Shown here piece after piece: positions 54,141 to 64,000 of a stretch of DNA of 64,000 bases. The DNA lies in contig NZ_JAERRG010000002.1 of assembly GCF_016741935.1 (NCBI RefSeq), forward strand, positions 585,578 to 649,577, read 5' to 3'. Both the position numbers and the translations under genes were made by a program. Numbering within the stretch: the first letter of the stretch is position 1; each line of letters opens with the position of its first letter. The stretch is from Streptomyces endocoffeicus. Its GTDB lineage: Bacteria; Actinomycetota; Actinomycetes; Streptomycetales; Streptomycetaceae. The notes beneath the pieces were generated by a model, which ran no database searches, was not told the DNA's origin, and saw only the letters and a program-made list of their open reading frames with translations.

Positions 54141-54157
54141 GTGGCACTCAGTGCCAC
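54141..54157. promoter_or_regulatory. 17-bp perfect palindrome upstream of ppdK
   Basis: GTGGCACTCAGTGCCAC has eight-base arms around one centre C. It lies 250 bases upstream of the ppdK start, close to the -10-like TATAGT. Symmetry suggests an operator; the binding protein is unknown. Confidence 0.5.
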
Positions 54158-54409
54158 CCACTTGATGTTCGACGTCTCGAACCATCGGTTACGTATAGTG
54201 AAATTCCAAGCGTCCATCACGGGCGGAGGGTGGGTGTGTGTTCGAGGCTTGAAGGCATCTCGTAAGAGTCTCGTTCGGGCGCCGCACTTTCGAACACGTG
54301 GCAGGCGGGTGGTTACAGCCGTATGACGGTGGAGTGGACCTGCTCAGGGGCCTTTGATCTGGGTACGCTCCCCGCCGTCAGGGCAGCCGAGCCGAGGAGA
54401 TCGAGTCCC

Positions 54410-57136
<2,727 letters not shown>

Positions 57137-57224
57137 CGGCCGGTGAACCGGTAGCACCCCATAAGGCCACCGGAGCCGGCGCCGGGAACCCACCCTCACC
57201 CCCGGCAGCGGCTCCGGATCTCAA

Positions 57225-57263
57225 AGGGGGCGGCACCTTGTGCGGAGGTGCCGCCCCCTCTTT
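57225..57263 (+). terminator. Strong intrinsic terminator of ppdK
   Basis: AGGGGGCGGCACCT (57225-57238) and AGGTGCCGCCCCCT (57246-57259) form a perfect 14-base-pair stem with a seven-base loop, followed by CTCTTTT. This is the clearest factor-independent terminator in the window. Confidence 0.9.
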
Positions 57264-57342
57264 TGCCGCCTATTCCGGCGCGTTGGACATGGATGTGCGT
57301 CAGGGCCGGTGGAACCGTTCGGTCGGCCGCCATGGTTCGGGC

Positions 57343-57603
57343 AGTGGCGGCGGCCTGTCGAACGCCGGGGGGAAACCCGCGCGGCCCGGGACGTCGCGTC
57401 ATCGCCGATCTCGCCGGCGGCAGCCGTGAAGTCCTCGGCGACCCCGACCGGGGTCCACTGGTGTCCGTCCCATTCCTGGACGCCGCGGGGAGCGTCAGGG
57501 TTGACATGGGTACCCCGCTCCGGGGAGTGACCCGCCGCTCCCCGAGCGTGGGGCGACGTCGGTCACGGCGTGCTGCCCACCCCTCAAGGGACTCGTCGTC
57601 CAT
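57343..57603 (-). pseudogene. DUF6087-like gene with frameshift
   Basis: From an ATG at 57603 (GAAGGGAG upstream) the frame reads MDDESLEGWAARRDRRRPTL and GERRVTPRSG, typical of DUF6087 N-termini. The family's second half, HVNPDAPRGVQEWDGHQWTP and VGVAEDFTAAAGEIG, continues in a different frame from about 57510. The switch falls in the C/G-run stretch at 57512-57528. Either a real one-base indel or a sequencing error in a GC hairpin. The 3' end is approximate because the second frame stays open to 57221. Confidence 0.5.
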
Positions 57604-57677
57604 GCGGGATGCTCCCTTCTCGTCGACTACGCCCAGTCTGCCGCGTCGGCACCGGGGCCGGGAACAGGCCGTCGGGC

Positions 57678-58286
57678 TCACAGCGTTGTCGCCCAGCCCC
57701 CGCGCGACAGTGTGGTCTCGCCATCAGGGGTGATGGTGACCTTGGCTCCGTACACCGGGAGTTCACCGTTCTCCAGCCACCGCCGGCGGATCTGATCGAG
57801 CAGGTCGTACAGGCGGCGCGGGCCGCCCTGATGGACGGTTGCGGTGCGCTCGCCGGCCCCGGTGTGGGCGCGGGCCCAGGAGCCGTCAGCGTGCAGCATC
57901 CACGTCATACGGCCGTCGTCCCCGGTGCCCGTGCGGTGTTCGATGCCAGGGACGGTCAGCGAGAGCATCGACCAGACCTCCCGCGCCAGCACCTGCCGCA
58001 GCCGGGGCACGTCCACGTTCCCGCTGTTCAGCGCGTCGTACATGGCGCCGTGCCCCCGCCGGTGCTCGGCCACTAGCGTCAGGTCCACCGGCGCCCTCAC
58101 CGGACCGTCCGCACACAGCAACGCGTCCGCGAGCTCGAACAGCTCGTCCCCGCGCGCGGTCAGGGAGTCGAACAGATCCTCCCGGAAGCGGGACGCTGTC
58201 GCGAACGCTTCCCCGGAACCGGGATCAGGCGACAGGCTCACGTTCACGGTCTTCGTCTCGATCGGTGCACCTTGGTCGGAGCACAT
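57678..58286 (-). CDS. Chimera: transposase N-terminus fused to methyltransferase C-terminus
   Basis: 202-aa open frame made of two unrelated parts. Residues 1 to about 103 (ETKTVNVSLSPDPGSGEAFA, FREDLFDSLTARGDELFELADALLCADGP, EHRRGHGAMYDALN) are the N-terminus of a Streptomyces IS transposase of the NF041680 type. From about 104 the text changes to SMLSLTVPGIEHRTGT, TWMLHADGSWARAH, VHQGGPRRLYDLLDQIRRRWL and TITPDGETTL, which matches the C-terminus of protein methyltransferases found in RiPP/ATP-grasp maturation operons. The join keeps the frame. ATG at 58286. Expression is unknown; most likely a deletion relic and not a working gene. Confidence 0.7.
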   Translation of the reverse strand: MCSDQGAPIETKTVNVSLSPDPGSGEAFATASRFREDLFDSLTARGDELFELADALLCADGPVRAPVDLTLVAEHRRGHGAMYDALNSGNVDVPRLRQVLAREVWSMLSLTVPGIEHRTGTGDDGRMTWMLHADGSWARAHTGAGERTATVHQGGPRRLYDLLDQIRRRWLENGELPVYGAKVTITPDGETTLSRGGWATTL

Positions 58287-58371
58287 GATCAGACGAAGGC
58301 CGCCCCTCTGTCCCGCGAACGCCCAGGTGAGCGGCCTAGTTCGAGACCCATTTCGACCTCAGACCATAAAA

Positions 58372-58593
58372 AACAAGCTGATGCAGCAGGTCCTCGCTGA
58401 CCCGAAGTGGGCCGACACCCTCACCGACGCCGACCGGCGGGCGCTGTCCCCGCTGTTCTGGACCCACGTGAACCCCTACGGCCGGTTCGAGCTGGACTTG
58501 AACAGCCGCCTCGACCTGGATCTGACCACCCGGGTGGCCGCAGTGCCTGGGCCGCGCACCCCCGAGGGCGCACCTGCCACCGCCCCGGCGTGA
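58372..58593 (+). pseudogene. C-terminal remnant of a Tn3-family transposase
   Basis: About 73 codons, LMQQVLADPKWADTLTDADR, ALSPLFWTHVNPYGRFELDL and SRLDLD, match the extreme C-terminus of Tn3-family TnpA proteins. The stop is at 58591-58593. The upstream 900 codons are absent: the sequence before 58370 is the opposite-strand transposase/methyltransferase chimera. Terminal inverted repeats were not identified with confidence. Confidence 0.7.
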
Positions 58594-58728
58594 CGGGGCG
58601 CCGGTAAGAATCGTGTCGCCAGCCGCAACAACTGACCTACTCCGTCGACCAGTCCGACGGGGCGTCCTACTGGTGTGGCTGTCCATCCGTGGTGCTGAAC
58701 CCACGTGGGACCGCGTGTGCTGGGGCTA

Positions 58729-59511
58729 TCACACCCGTACGGTGTCGTGGTTCGGGCTCTGTCCGCCTCCGCGCACCTGGTAGACGCCCGGACTCACCTC
58801 GTCGGACTGCTCGGAGATATCCGATTCCAAGTTGGCAGGCCACAGAGTTTGCCGGTTCCAGATTGCTCCTCCCGGAAGACGCATGTTCGTAGCACCCGTA
58901 AGCATCGCGTCGGTCAGGTTCGCCCCGGTCAGGTTCGCGTCGGTCAGGTCCGCGCCAGGCAGGTTTGCCCCGCTGAGGTTTGCGTCGGTCAGGTCTGCGC
59001 GGAACAGGTTTATGCGGGGCAAGTTCGCGTCGGTCAGGTTCGCGTGGGTCAGGTTCGCGCCGCTGAGGTTTGTGTTGGTCAGGTCCGCTTGGGTCAGGTT
59101 TGCGCGGGTCAGCTTCGCGTGGGTCAGGTTCGCGCCGCTGAGGTTTGTGTTGGTCAGGTCCGCTTGGGTCAGGTCCGCGTTGACCAGGCGCGCGTCGGTC
59201 AGGTCCGCGCCGCTCAGGCTCGCGCGGAACAGGTCTGCGTTGCTCAGGTCCGCGCGAGGCAGGTTCGCGCGGCTCAGGTCCGCTTCGACCAGTTTCGCGT
59301 GGGTCAGGTTCAGCCGATCCACATCAGACGGCTGCTGCTGGGGCTGGCTGAGCTGAGCGGCCTCAGGGACTGGTTCGCCGGGTGTTTCCTCGGCGTGCTG
59401 GGTGATTGCTTCGGCGGTGGACTCGATAGCCGAGGCCGGGGAAACGGGACAGGCGAGGTAGAGCAGTCCGCGCAGGCGGGCTGCGTGCTGGGCGCGTTCG
59501 TCGTCCGTCAC
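58729..59511 (-). CDS. Pentapeptide repeat protein
   Basis: 260-aa protein. After an N-terminal helical, Gln/Pro-rich region (about 1-62), some 28 A(D/N)LxX pentapeptides (about 65-205; ANLTDANLSGANL-type) would form a right-handed quadrilateral beta helix, followed by a non-repeat tail. Such proteins can mimic DNA or serve as scaffolds, for example MfpA-like gyrase protection; no such role is shown here. GTG start at 59511 overlaps the stop of the preceding gene (GTGA). Last of a three-gene operon with a 110-aa protein and a DUF6313 membrane protein. Confidence 0.88.
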   Translation of the reverse strand: MTDDERAQHAARLRGLLYLACPVSPASAIESTAEAITQHAEETPGEPVPEAAQLSQPQQQPSDVDRLNLTHAKLVEADLSRANLPRADLSNADLFRASLSGADLTDARLVNADLTQADLTNTNLSGANLTHAKLTRANLTQADLTNTNLSGANLTHANLTDANLPRINLFRADLTDANLSGANLPGADLTDANLTGANLTDAMLTGATNMRLPGGAIWNRQTLWPANLESDISEQSDEVSPGVYQVRGGGQSPNHDTVRV

Positions 59512-59840
59512 GTCGCCTCCAGGGTAGGCCGGGGGCTCACAGCGGGGTTCTGCCGCCTGATACAGATGGGACAGCGGTAGTCGGGCAGGTTGCTGACAGA
59601 CAGAAGGAAGTGGATGGCTTCGTTCTCGGCCCGCTTCACGGTGGCTGAGAGACTGTCTTTCGGGAGTGCTACTCCTCCCATGATGGTCTCGATGAGGCGG
59701 GTGAAGTGCCGCTCTGCTTGATCCCAGTCGGGTTCGGCGTCAGGGGCGGCGTCGTTGCGGGGGTGGCGGGCGCCGAACGCCAGGACTGCGGCCTTGACGG
59801 CCTCGCTGCCCTGTTTGTGCACGTCGTGCAGGGTGATCAC
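59508..59840 (-). CDS. Hypothetical protein with C-terminal CPIC motif
   Basis: 110-aa protein, middle gene of a three-gene operon. Helical (LHDVHKQGSEAVKAAVLAFG, QAERHFTRLIETIMGG) with a C-terminal YRCPICIRRQ that might be half of a zinc knuckle. GTG at 59840 overlaps the DUF6313 stop, and its TGA overlaps the pentapeptide start; the full reading frame extends far upstream but would overlap DUF6313 completely. No family recognised. Translational coupling at both ends argues that the three proteins act together. Confidence 0.65.
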   Translation of the reverse strand: MITLHDVHKQGSEAVKAAVLAFGARHPRNDAAPDAEPDWDQAERHFTRLIETIMGGVALPKDSLSATVKRAENEAIHFLLSVSNLPDYRCPICIRRQNPAVSPRPTLEAT

Positions 59841-60277
59841 GGGCCGTCTCCGGAGGCCGGTGGCGAGCTGGGGGGTGCGGCCAGGCGACGTAGTTCGCTG
59901 AGCACGTCGCTCAGCTCGCGCGCGTGGTGGGCCTGGATCTGCTCGGTGATGATGTAGCCAGCGGCCGCTCCAACGATGGCGGGGATCGCGGCCCAGCCAA
60001 TCAGGGACAGCGGCCAGGCGCACCATTGGGGGCGGACGCCAGCGGGCGAGGTGATGCCGAGTATCACCTCGTAGGCGTTCGCCCAGCCGATCAGGAATCC
60101 GTTCAGCACGTACAGCCCCCCGCACACTGCCAGCACCACGGCGCCGCGGCTGAGCAGCCAGAAGCCGAACCGGGGCAGGGCGTGCCGGTCGGCCCAGCGA
60201 GCCCGTAACCGCTGCCGTCGCCCCGGTAGTGGGGGGCCGCCGGGCGGGGGCGAGGGTTCGTGGGACACATCGCTCAC
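59837..60277 (-). CDS. DUF6313 family membrane protein
   Basis: 146-aa protein with two to three membrane segments (about 43-65 and 88-112). The features RWADRHALPRFGFWLLSRGA, LYVLNGFLIGWANAYEVILG and the SLIGWAAIPAIVGAAAGYI region match the Streptomyces DUF6313 family. Pro-rich N-terminus and a charged C-terminal helix. First gene of an operon with the 110-aa and pentapeptide proteins, a combination seen often in Streptomyces accessory regions. Function unknown; a membrane anchor for the other two is possible. Confidence 0.75.
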   Translation of the reverse strand: MSDVSHEPSPPPGGPPLPGRRQRLRARWADRHALPRFGFWLLSRGAVVLAVCGGLYVLNGFLIGWANAYEVILGITSPAGVRPQWCAWPLSLIGWAAIPAIVGAAAGYIITEQIQAHHARELSDVLSELRRLAAPPSSPPASGDGP

Positions 60278-60685
60278 GGTAGTAGCTAGATCGTCTGTCG
60301 GTCAGGTGAACGGCGGTTTCCACAGCAGGAATTGGGGTGTGCCCCGGCACAAAATGGTGCGGGCGGCCCCAGCGGGGACGGGCGTCGCGGCGCAAGGTGC
60401 GGCAGGCCCCCAGGACCGTTGCGGCCCCCCGGTCGGCAGGCCGCAACGACTGTAGGAGCGCGAGGTTAGCCGAGTACCCTTGCCGCATTCCGGTAGGCGT
60501 GATCATCTGCGGCTGATGACATGGTTCTTACCGGCACCCCGTGACGGACGCTCAGCCAGCGCCGTGGGCGACGACGCCGTTCCGCACGATCGTCATCTTG
60601 TGAGGACCGGCCTCCATGGGCCCACCGGCCAGTCCTACAGCCGCCCCACCCACCACAAGACCGGCACAAAACCACGCCGAACTGC
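60278..60685. other. Intergenic region without recognised genes
   Basis: About 400 bases. It holds the promoter side of the DUF6313 operon and the hairpin at 60418-60447. Short frames here lack ribosome sites and motifs. Confidence 0.5.
60418..60447. terminator. GC hairpin
   Basis: GTTGCGGCC (60418-60426) pairs with GGCCGCAAC (60439-60447), 12-base loop. It stands alone between the small hypothetical gene and the DUF6313 operon and may end minus-strand transcription from 60901. Confidence 0.5.
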
Positions 60686-60901
60686 TCAGGAGTCAGTCCG
60701 ATCGCCCAGCACCGCTCGGGCCACGTCTACTGCATAAGGGCTGATCACGCCCTCCTCGTCCCCCGCTGCCGCATCCTCCAGCCACTCCGCGAGTGGACCC
60801 CGCAGTTCGATGTCCGCGCGACGATTCCCCTCCCGCAACGGCTTAACGGCGCGGTGGAGCAGCTCAGCCAGAGCCTCATCGGACTCGATGCGATACGTCA
60901 T
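60686..60901 (-). CDS. Small acidic hypothetical protein
   Basis: 71-aa soluble acidic protein (MTYRIESDEALAELLHRAVK, LAEWLEDAAAGDEEGVISPY) with predicted helices and no named domain. ATG at 60901 with AGGGA close upstream. It is 63 bases from the IS110 gene stop and on the same strand; the insertion sequence may have separated it from former neighbours. A DNA-gyrase-inhibitor-like or antitoxin role is conceivable from size and charge but unsupported. Confidence 0.55.
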   Translation of the reverse strand: MTYRIESDEALAELLHRAVKPLREGNRRADIELRGPLAEWLEDAAAGDEEGVISPYAVDVARAVLGDRTDS

Positions 60902-60902
60902 G

Positions 60903-62390
60903 TCCCTGGAGTTCCAGACCGTCCGGACTACGGGCGGACCTTAAACGACTTCCCAATCGGAATGTCAAGCGGCCATGGTGACCGTTGGTGCTGGTTGATA
61001 CGACGCTCCGTCGCGGATCATTGCCCACAGAACGTTGGCTCGGCGGCGGGCGAGGGACAGCACAGCCTGTTTGTGTCCCTTCCCTTCGGCACGCTTGCGG
61101 TCGTAGTACGCGCGTGAGGCAGGGCAGGACCTGATGCTGGCCATGGAGGAGAGGTAGAACGCCCGCAGGAGGCCGCGGTGGTAGCGGCGGGGTCGGCGCA
61201 TGTTGCCGCTGACGCGGCCGGAGTCACGTGGCACCGGTGACAGGCCGGCAAACGCCGCAAGCCGGTCCGCCGTCCCGAACGCCTCCATCTCACCGCCGGT
61301 GGCGGCAATGAAGGTGGCTCCGAGCATGGCGCCCATGCCGGGAAGGCTGCGGATCACTTCCGCGTGCGGGTGGTCGTGAAACCGGGCCTCGATGAGTGCG
61401 TCAAGTTCGGCGACCTCCTCTTCGAGGGCTATCACCCCCTTCGCGAGGCGGGCCACCATCGAGGCGGCCAGTCTCTCTCCCGGCAGGGCGGTGTGCTGGG
61501 CCTGGGCAGCCTCAACGGCCGCCTGGGCGAGCGTCGCGGCGCCTTTGACCTTGCGGTTCTTCAGCCATGTCTCAATGCGCTTGGCGCCGCTTCGACGGAT
61601 GGCGGCCGGCGTTTGGTAGCCGGTCAGCAGCAGCACTGGCCCCTTGTTCGTCAGGCTGAGGGCTCGTTCCAAGGCCGGGCAGATTTCAAGGAGTTGTTCC
61701 CGAAGCCGGTTGATCTGGCGGGTGCGGTCGTTGACGAGGTCGGTGCGGCGCCTGACCAGGATCTTGAGATCAACGGCTATCTCGTCACCAGGCCGCAAGA
61801 CGCCGAGGTCCCTGCGCATGCGAGCCTGATCGGCGATGACGAAGGCGTCCTTGGCATCAGTTTTGCCCTGACCGCGATAGGCGGCCGATGCCTGGTGAAC
61901 GGCGAGGCCGGTGAGGTAGACCATCGGCTGGTCGTGGCCCAGCAGCAGACCGATGAGCAGTGCCGCACCGCCGTGGTTGATGTCGACCGCCCACAGCGCG
62001 TCCTCGGAGAGCGCGAGTACGCCGCTGATCAGCTCCAGCAGCGCGGATTCGTCGTTCAGGACCCGTCTGGACAGAAGGCGCTCGCCCTGCGCGTCGATCA
62101 CCACGCAATGGTGATGTTCCTTGCCGATGTCCACTCCGGCCCAGATCTCGGGCACGGGCACCTCCGCCAGCTCGTCGTCGCAACAGACCCGCAGACGACC
62201 TCGCCGACGTTGTCCTACACAGCGATCGAGTCGCGTATCCCAATGAGCGGTCGAGTCGTCGCGGGGCTCCGGGCGGCCAAGTCATTTGAGCCATCTAACG
62301 GCGACAAGCTCACAGCCATACCCGGAACCCCTGGGCCCGACGATCTTACGAATGACCGCCTCAAACCCACGCTTGGAAGGTAGGACAAGC
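60903..62390 (-). mobile_element. IS110-family insertion sequence (approximate limits)
   Basis: An intact DEDD transposase gene with about 60 bases on its 3' side and up to 230 bases on its 5' side before the Tn7-like end repeats. The 5' non-coding segment (62162-62390) is the place where IS110 elements encode their bridge RNA. Limits are estimates from neighbouring features, not from sequenced junctions. Confidence 0.5.
60965..62161 (-). CDS. IS110-family transposase (DEDD)
   Basis: 398-aa transposase. N-terminal DEDD RuvC-like domain: GVDIGKEHHHCVVID (first Asp about 10), WAVDIN, YRGQGKTDAKDAFVIAD (late Asp pair about 101-105). C-terminal transposase_20 domain with IRSLPGMGAMLGATFIAATG, LAAFAGLSPVPRDSG and the Ser-containing RAFYLSS. 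Complete and apparently intact. IS110 elements lack terminal inverted repeats, often use a bridge RNA from the flanking non-coding end, and usually leave no clear target duplication, so exact ends are not called. Confidence 0.93.
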   Translation of the reverse strand: MPVPEIWAGVDIGKEHHHCVVIDAQGERLLSRRVLNDESALLELISGVLALSEDALWAVDINHGGAALLIGLLLGHDQPMVYLTGLAVHQASAAYRGQGKTDAKDAFVIADQARMRRDLGVLRPGDEIAVDLKILVRRRTDLVNDRTRQINRLREQLLEICPALERALSLTNKGPVLLLTGYQTPAAIRRSGAKRIETWLKNRKVKGAATLAQAAVEAAQAQHTALPGERLAASMVARLAKGVIALEEEVAELDALIEARFHDHPHAEVIRSLPGMGAMLGATFIAATGGEMEAFGTADRLAAFAGLSPVPRDSGRVSGNMRRPRRYHRGLLRAFYLSSMASIRSCPASRAYYDRKRAEGKGHKQAVLSLARRRANVLWAMIRDGASYQPAPTVTMAA

Positions 62391-62597
62391 TAAGTGCCTG
62401 TATCAGAACCTTGTGTCCTGTCGCACTGAGTCTGTCGGATTCTCACTCGTTCTCGTTCGTGTTGTCGGATTCTCATTGTGTCGCGCGCTGAGCGACGACG
62501 TTTGCCCCGTACGTGGGGTTTGATCTCATTTCCTGGTCCGGTTCTCGCGGTACCTGTCACGGTCGTTTTCGGCAGGTACGCGGAGCCGGGGGTGGCG
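62162..62597. other. Non-coding stretch between IS110 and the TnsA-like remnant
   Basis: The left half (to about 62390) belongs to the IS110 5' end. The right half carries two exact 13-base repeats and is the left end of the Tn7-like element. No gene is supported here. Confidence 0.55.
62433..62475. repeat. Direct repeats, probable transposon end-binding sites
   Basis: TGTCGGATTCTCA occurs exactly at 62433-62445 and 62463-62475, 30 bases apart, and a related TGTCGCACTGAG lies at 62419-62430. Arrays of such repeats mark the ends of Tn7-like elements where TnsB binds. They sit 120 bases before the TnsA-like coding remnant. Confidence 0.6.
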
Positions 62598-63229
62598 ATG
62601 GATCTGGGTCTGGTCGATGTCGAGTGGGCTGACGGCGAGAGCGGCGGGCTGCGGAAGTCCGTGCTGGAGGCGGTGTGCCGAGTGCGGTTCGAGTCGGTGC
62701 TCCCGGTACGGCGGTCACGTCGTACCGCGGGCAGCGGCACTTCACGGGCTGGTACTGGGCGGCGACGACGCAGTCGCTGGTGGGGCTGGCCTCGCAGCCG
62801 TTCCGGGTGACATGGCAGGGAGAGAAGCGCCGGATCTCGCATACGCCGGACTACTTCGTCCGGCTGGAGGACGGCTCGGGCCTGGTCGTCGATGTCCGGC
62901 CAGGAGACCGGGTCGGCCCGGAGGACGCGGTGAAGTTCTCGGTGACCGAGGCGATGTGCCAGGAGATGGGCTGCTGGTCCTTCGCGCTGGTGCACGAGCC
63001 CGATCCGGTGGAGATGGCCAACGTCCGCTGGCTATCGGGCTACCGGCATCCACGCAACCGGGTCAGCGACGTTGCGAAACGGCTCATGGACGGTGCCGAG
63101 GCAGTGGGGGACCCGCTGTCCGTCCTGCCGACGCTCTACCACCTGCTGTGGTGCGGTGACCTGCGTCTTGACCTGGCGGTGTCGCTGGGAGACGGCTCCA
63201 TGATCGGCTGCGCGGTGAGTCATGGCTGA
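62598..63229 (+). pseudogene. TnsA-like heteromeric transposase endonuclease, broken
   Basis: From the ATG at 62598 the frame reads MDLGLVDVEWADGESGGLRK and SVLEAVCRVRFESVLPVR, then the match moves to another frame: SYRGQRHFTGWYWAATTQ. The next words, SLVGLASQPFRVTW, follow directly where relatives, from memory, have about 20-25 extra residues holding the SxxER and DFDP catalytic motifs. The rest (HTPDYFVRLEDGSGLVVDVR, NVRWLSGYRHPR) is normal to the stop at 63229. So there is one frameshift near 62700 and an in-frame loss of the active centre near 62785. Not functional. Confidence 0.75.
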
Positions 63230-63460
63230 ACTGGCGCCACGCGGAGTTCTGCGGGTCGGGGACAGGATCCGGTTCGAGGGCCGGAACCAGCAGGTCATCG
63301 GGCTGGAGGGAGTGCCCTTGCGGCTGCTCAGCGACGAGGGCGACACCAGTGTCATGGCTGCCGGCTACGTGATGGCAGCCGCCGATTTCGAGGTGCTGGT
63401 CCCGGGCAGCGAACGGAACACCTGGTCAGCCGCCCCTGCCGCTGTTGCACAGCCTGCCGC
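63222..63460 (+). pseudogene. N-terminal fragment of a TnsB-like (Mu-type) transposase
   Basis: Starts with an ATG overlapping the TnsA-like tail and reads MAELAPRGVLRVGDRIRFEG, NQQVIGLEGVPLRLLSDEGD, VMAAADFEVLVPGS, the usual start of the large transposase that follows tnsA in actinobacterial Tn7-like elements. After about codon 68 the homology shifts frame (PLPLLHSLPQPDR) and soon ends; the HTH, integrase core and Mu C-terminal domains are missing. Confidence 0.6.
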
Positions 63461-63469
63461 AGCCCGACC

Positions 63470-63972
63470 GCTTCCGTGGTCATCACCCTCTCGCCCGCCC
63501 ACGTCCACCTCTGCCCGCGGCATCAACTCTGGACCCGATCCACGCACGACATCCCGCTCGTCCCTCTACCGGAAGTCATCGAGGCCCAGCGTCGACTCGA
63601 CCAGCTCGCCCGCCGTCACCGTCAGATCGGACAAGCCCTCGACCTGGCGCGGAAAATCGTCGAAGACTGGTCCGCCTCCGGAATGCCGATCGACCTCGGG
63701 AAAGAATGGACCGATCGCCTCGACCGAGTCTCGCTGCCAGCAAGGAGGTCTCGGCTGAGGAGCGCAGTCACCTCACGGCGTTCCCCGAGATCGTGGTGCT
63801 GACGCACCTGATCCTCGACCCGCCCACAGCCGCCCTCGACCCGAAAGAAATCTACCTGGCGACGACCGCCGAGCTGAGCCGACGATTCGCACGGATCTAC
63901 ACCACCCTCGGGACCCAGGACCCCCTCTACCGGCGATTCTGTCTCTACCACGACAGGACATCCACTCGGTGA
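63470..63972 (+). pseudogene. Fragment resembling a TniQ-like protein, frameshifted
   Basis: One frame gives VVITLSPAHVHLCPRHQLWT and LPEVIEAQRRLDQLARRHRQ with a C/H pattern like TniQ zinc-binding proteins; from about 63735 the sense continues in another frame as LAASKEVSAEERSHLTAFPE and LATTAELSRRFARIYTTLG up to a stop at 63970-63972. It fits the element's gene set (TnsA, TnsB, ATPase, TniQ) but the family call is weak. The segment is joined directly to the TnsB-like fragment, so the ATPase gene has been lost. Confidence 0.35.
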
Positions 63973-64000
63973 ACCCCGTCGTTTGGCCATTGAGATGACG

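Larger units (their letters stand above)
53843..54409. other. Intergenic region before ppdK
   Basis: No convincing gene. It contains the hairpin at 53880-53918, an inverted pair of 14-base words (CGCTCATCTGAGCG at 53984-53997 and its reverse complement at 54076-54089), the palindrome at 54141-54157 and a -10-like TATAGT at 54194-54199. An ATG at 54323 in frame with ppdK exists but lacks family homology. Confidence 0.6.

Noticed and set aside
58832..59356. Plus-strand 174-codon frame of VRFA-type repeats
   Set aside because: It is the reverse of the pentapeptide repeats and has no start signal.

Overview
This 64-kb window is high-GC actinobacterial DNA, almost certainly from a Streptomyces chromosome. 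The evidence is the codon bias, the GTG starts with GGAG-type ribosome sites, the clade-typical gene families (XRE/DUF5753-DUF397-ATPase trios, DUF6879, DUF6313, pentapeptide proteins, SAV_2336-type proteins) and core genes recO, uppS, glyS, znuACB-zur, dusB and ppdK. It appears to be a chromosome segment of ordinary core genes interrupted by accessory islands and degraded mobile DNA.

Layout. 0-7.2 kb: O-methyltransferase, a large secreted sugar-dehydrogenase/PEBP protein, and a MerR gene divergent from two membrane-protein genes (the second ABA4-like). 7.3-10.9 kb: a DUF6879 gene followed by a badly broken NB-ARC/TPR regulator, a remnant of an ATPase gene, a truncated IS transposase, a divergent tRNA-Asn and a tRNA-Cys-like fragment. 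11-21 kb: oxidoreductase/TetR pairs with visible palindromic operators, an XRE/DUF397 regulatory trio, recO-uppS, a DHFR-like reductase, a CGNR protein and an epoxide hydrolase. 21.1-26.3 kb: a polymorphic-toxin locus (WXG100-like partner, 1429-aa RHS protein, candidate immunity protein). 26.4-31.6 kb: a Cmx-like efflux pump and a four-gene WXG/lysozyme-like/lipoprotein/GH18-like cluster. 31.7-36.7 kb: zur, znuB, znuC, znuA with two Zur-box-like sites, then glyS. 37-45.7 kb: a two-component system, two DHA2 exporters, an MmyB-like regulator and dusB.

45.9-53.8 kb holds the most interesting unit: four tightly coupled genes encoding an alpha/beta hydrolase, a caspase-like protease fused to a VMAP-C-type domain, a MoxR AAA ATPase, and a SAV_2336/vWA-like protein with a long TPR tail. 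This matches the published class of MoxR-vWA-VMAP NTP-dependent conflict systems. The added hydrolase gives the cassette two candidate catalytic effectors.

54-64 kb: ppdK with a strong terminator, then a mobile-element graveyard. It holds a frameshifted DUF6087 gene, an in-frame transposase/methyltransferase chimera, a Tn3 transposase tail, an operon of pentapeptide and DUF6313 proteins, an apparently intact IS110-family transposase, and the decayed left end of a Tn7-like heteromeric transposon (TnsA-like gene missing its catalytic centre, TnsB-like and possible TniQ-like pieces).

All product names are from reading translations by eye; no database search was run.
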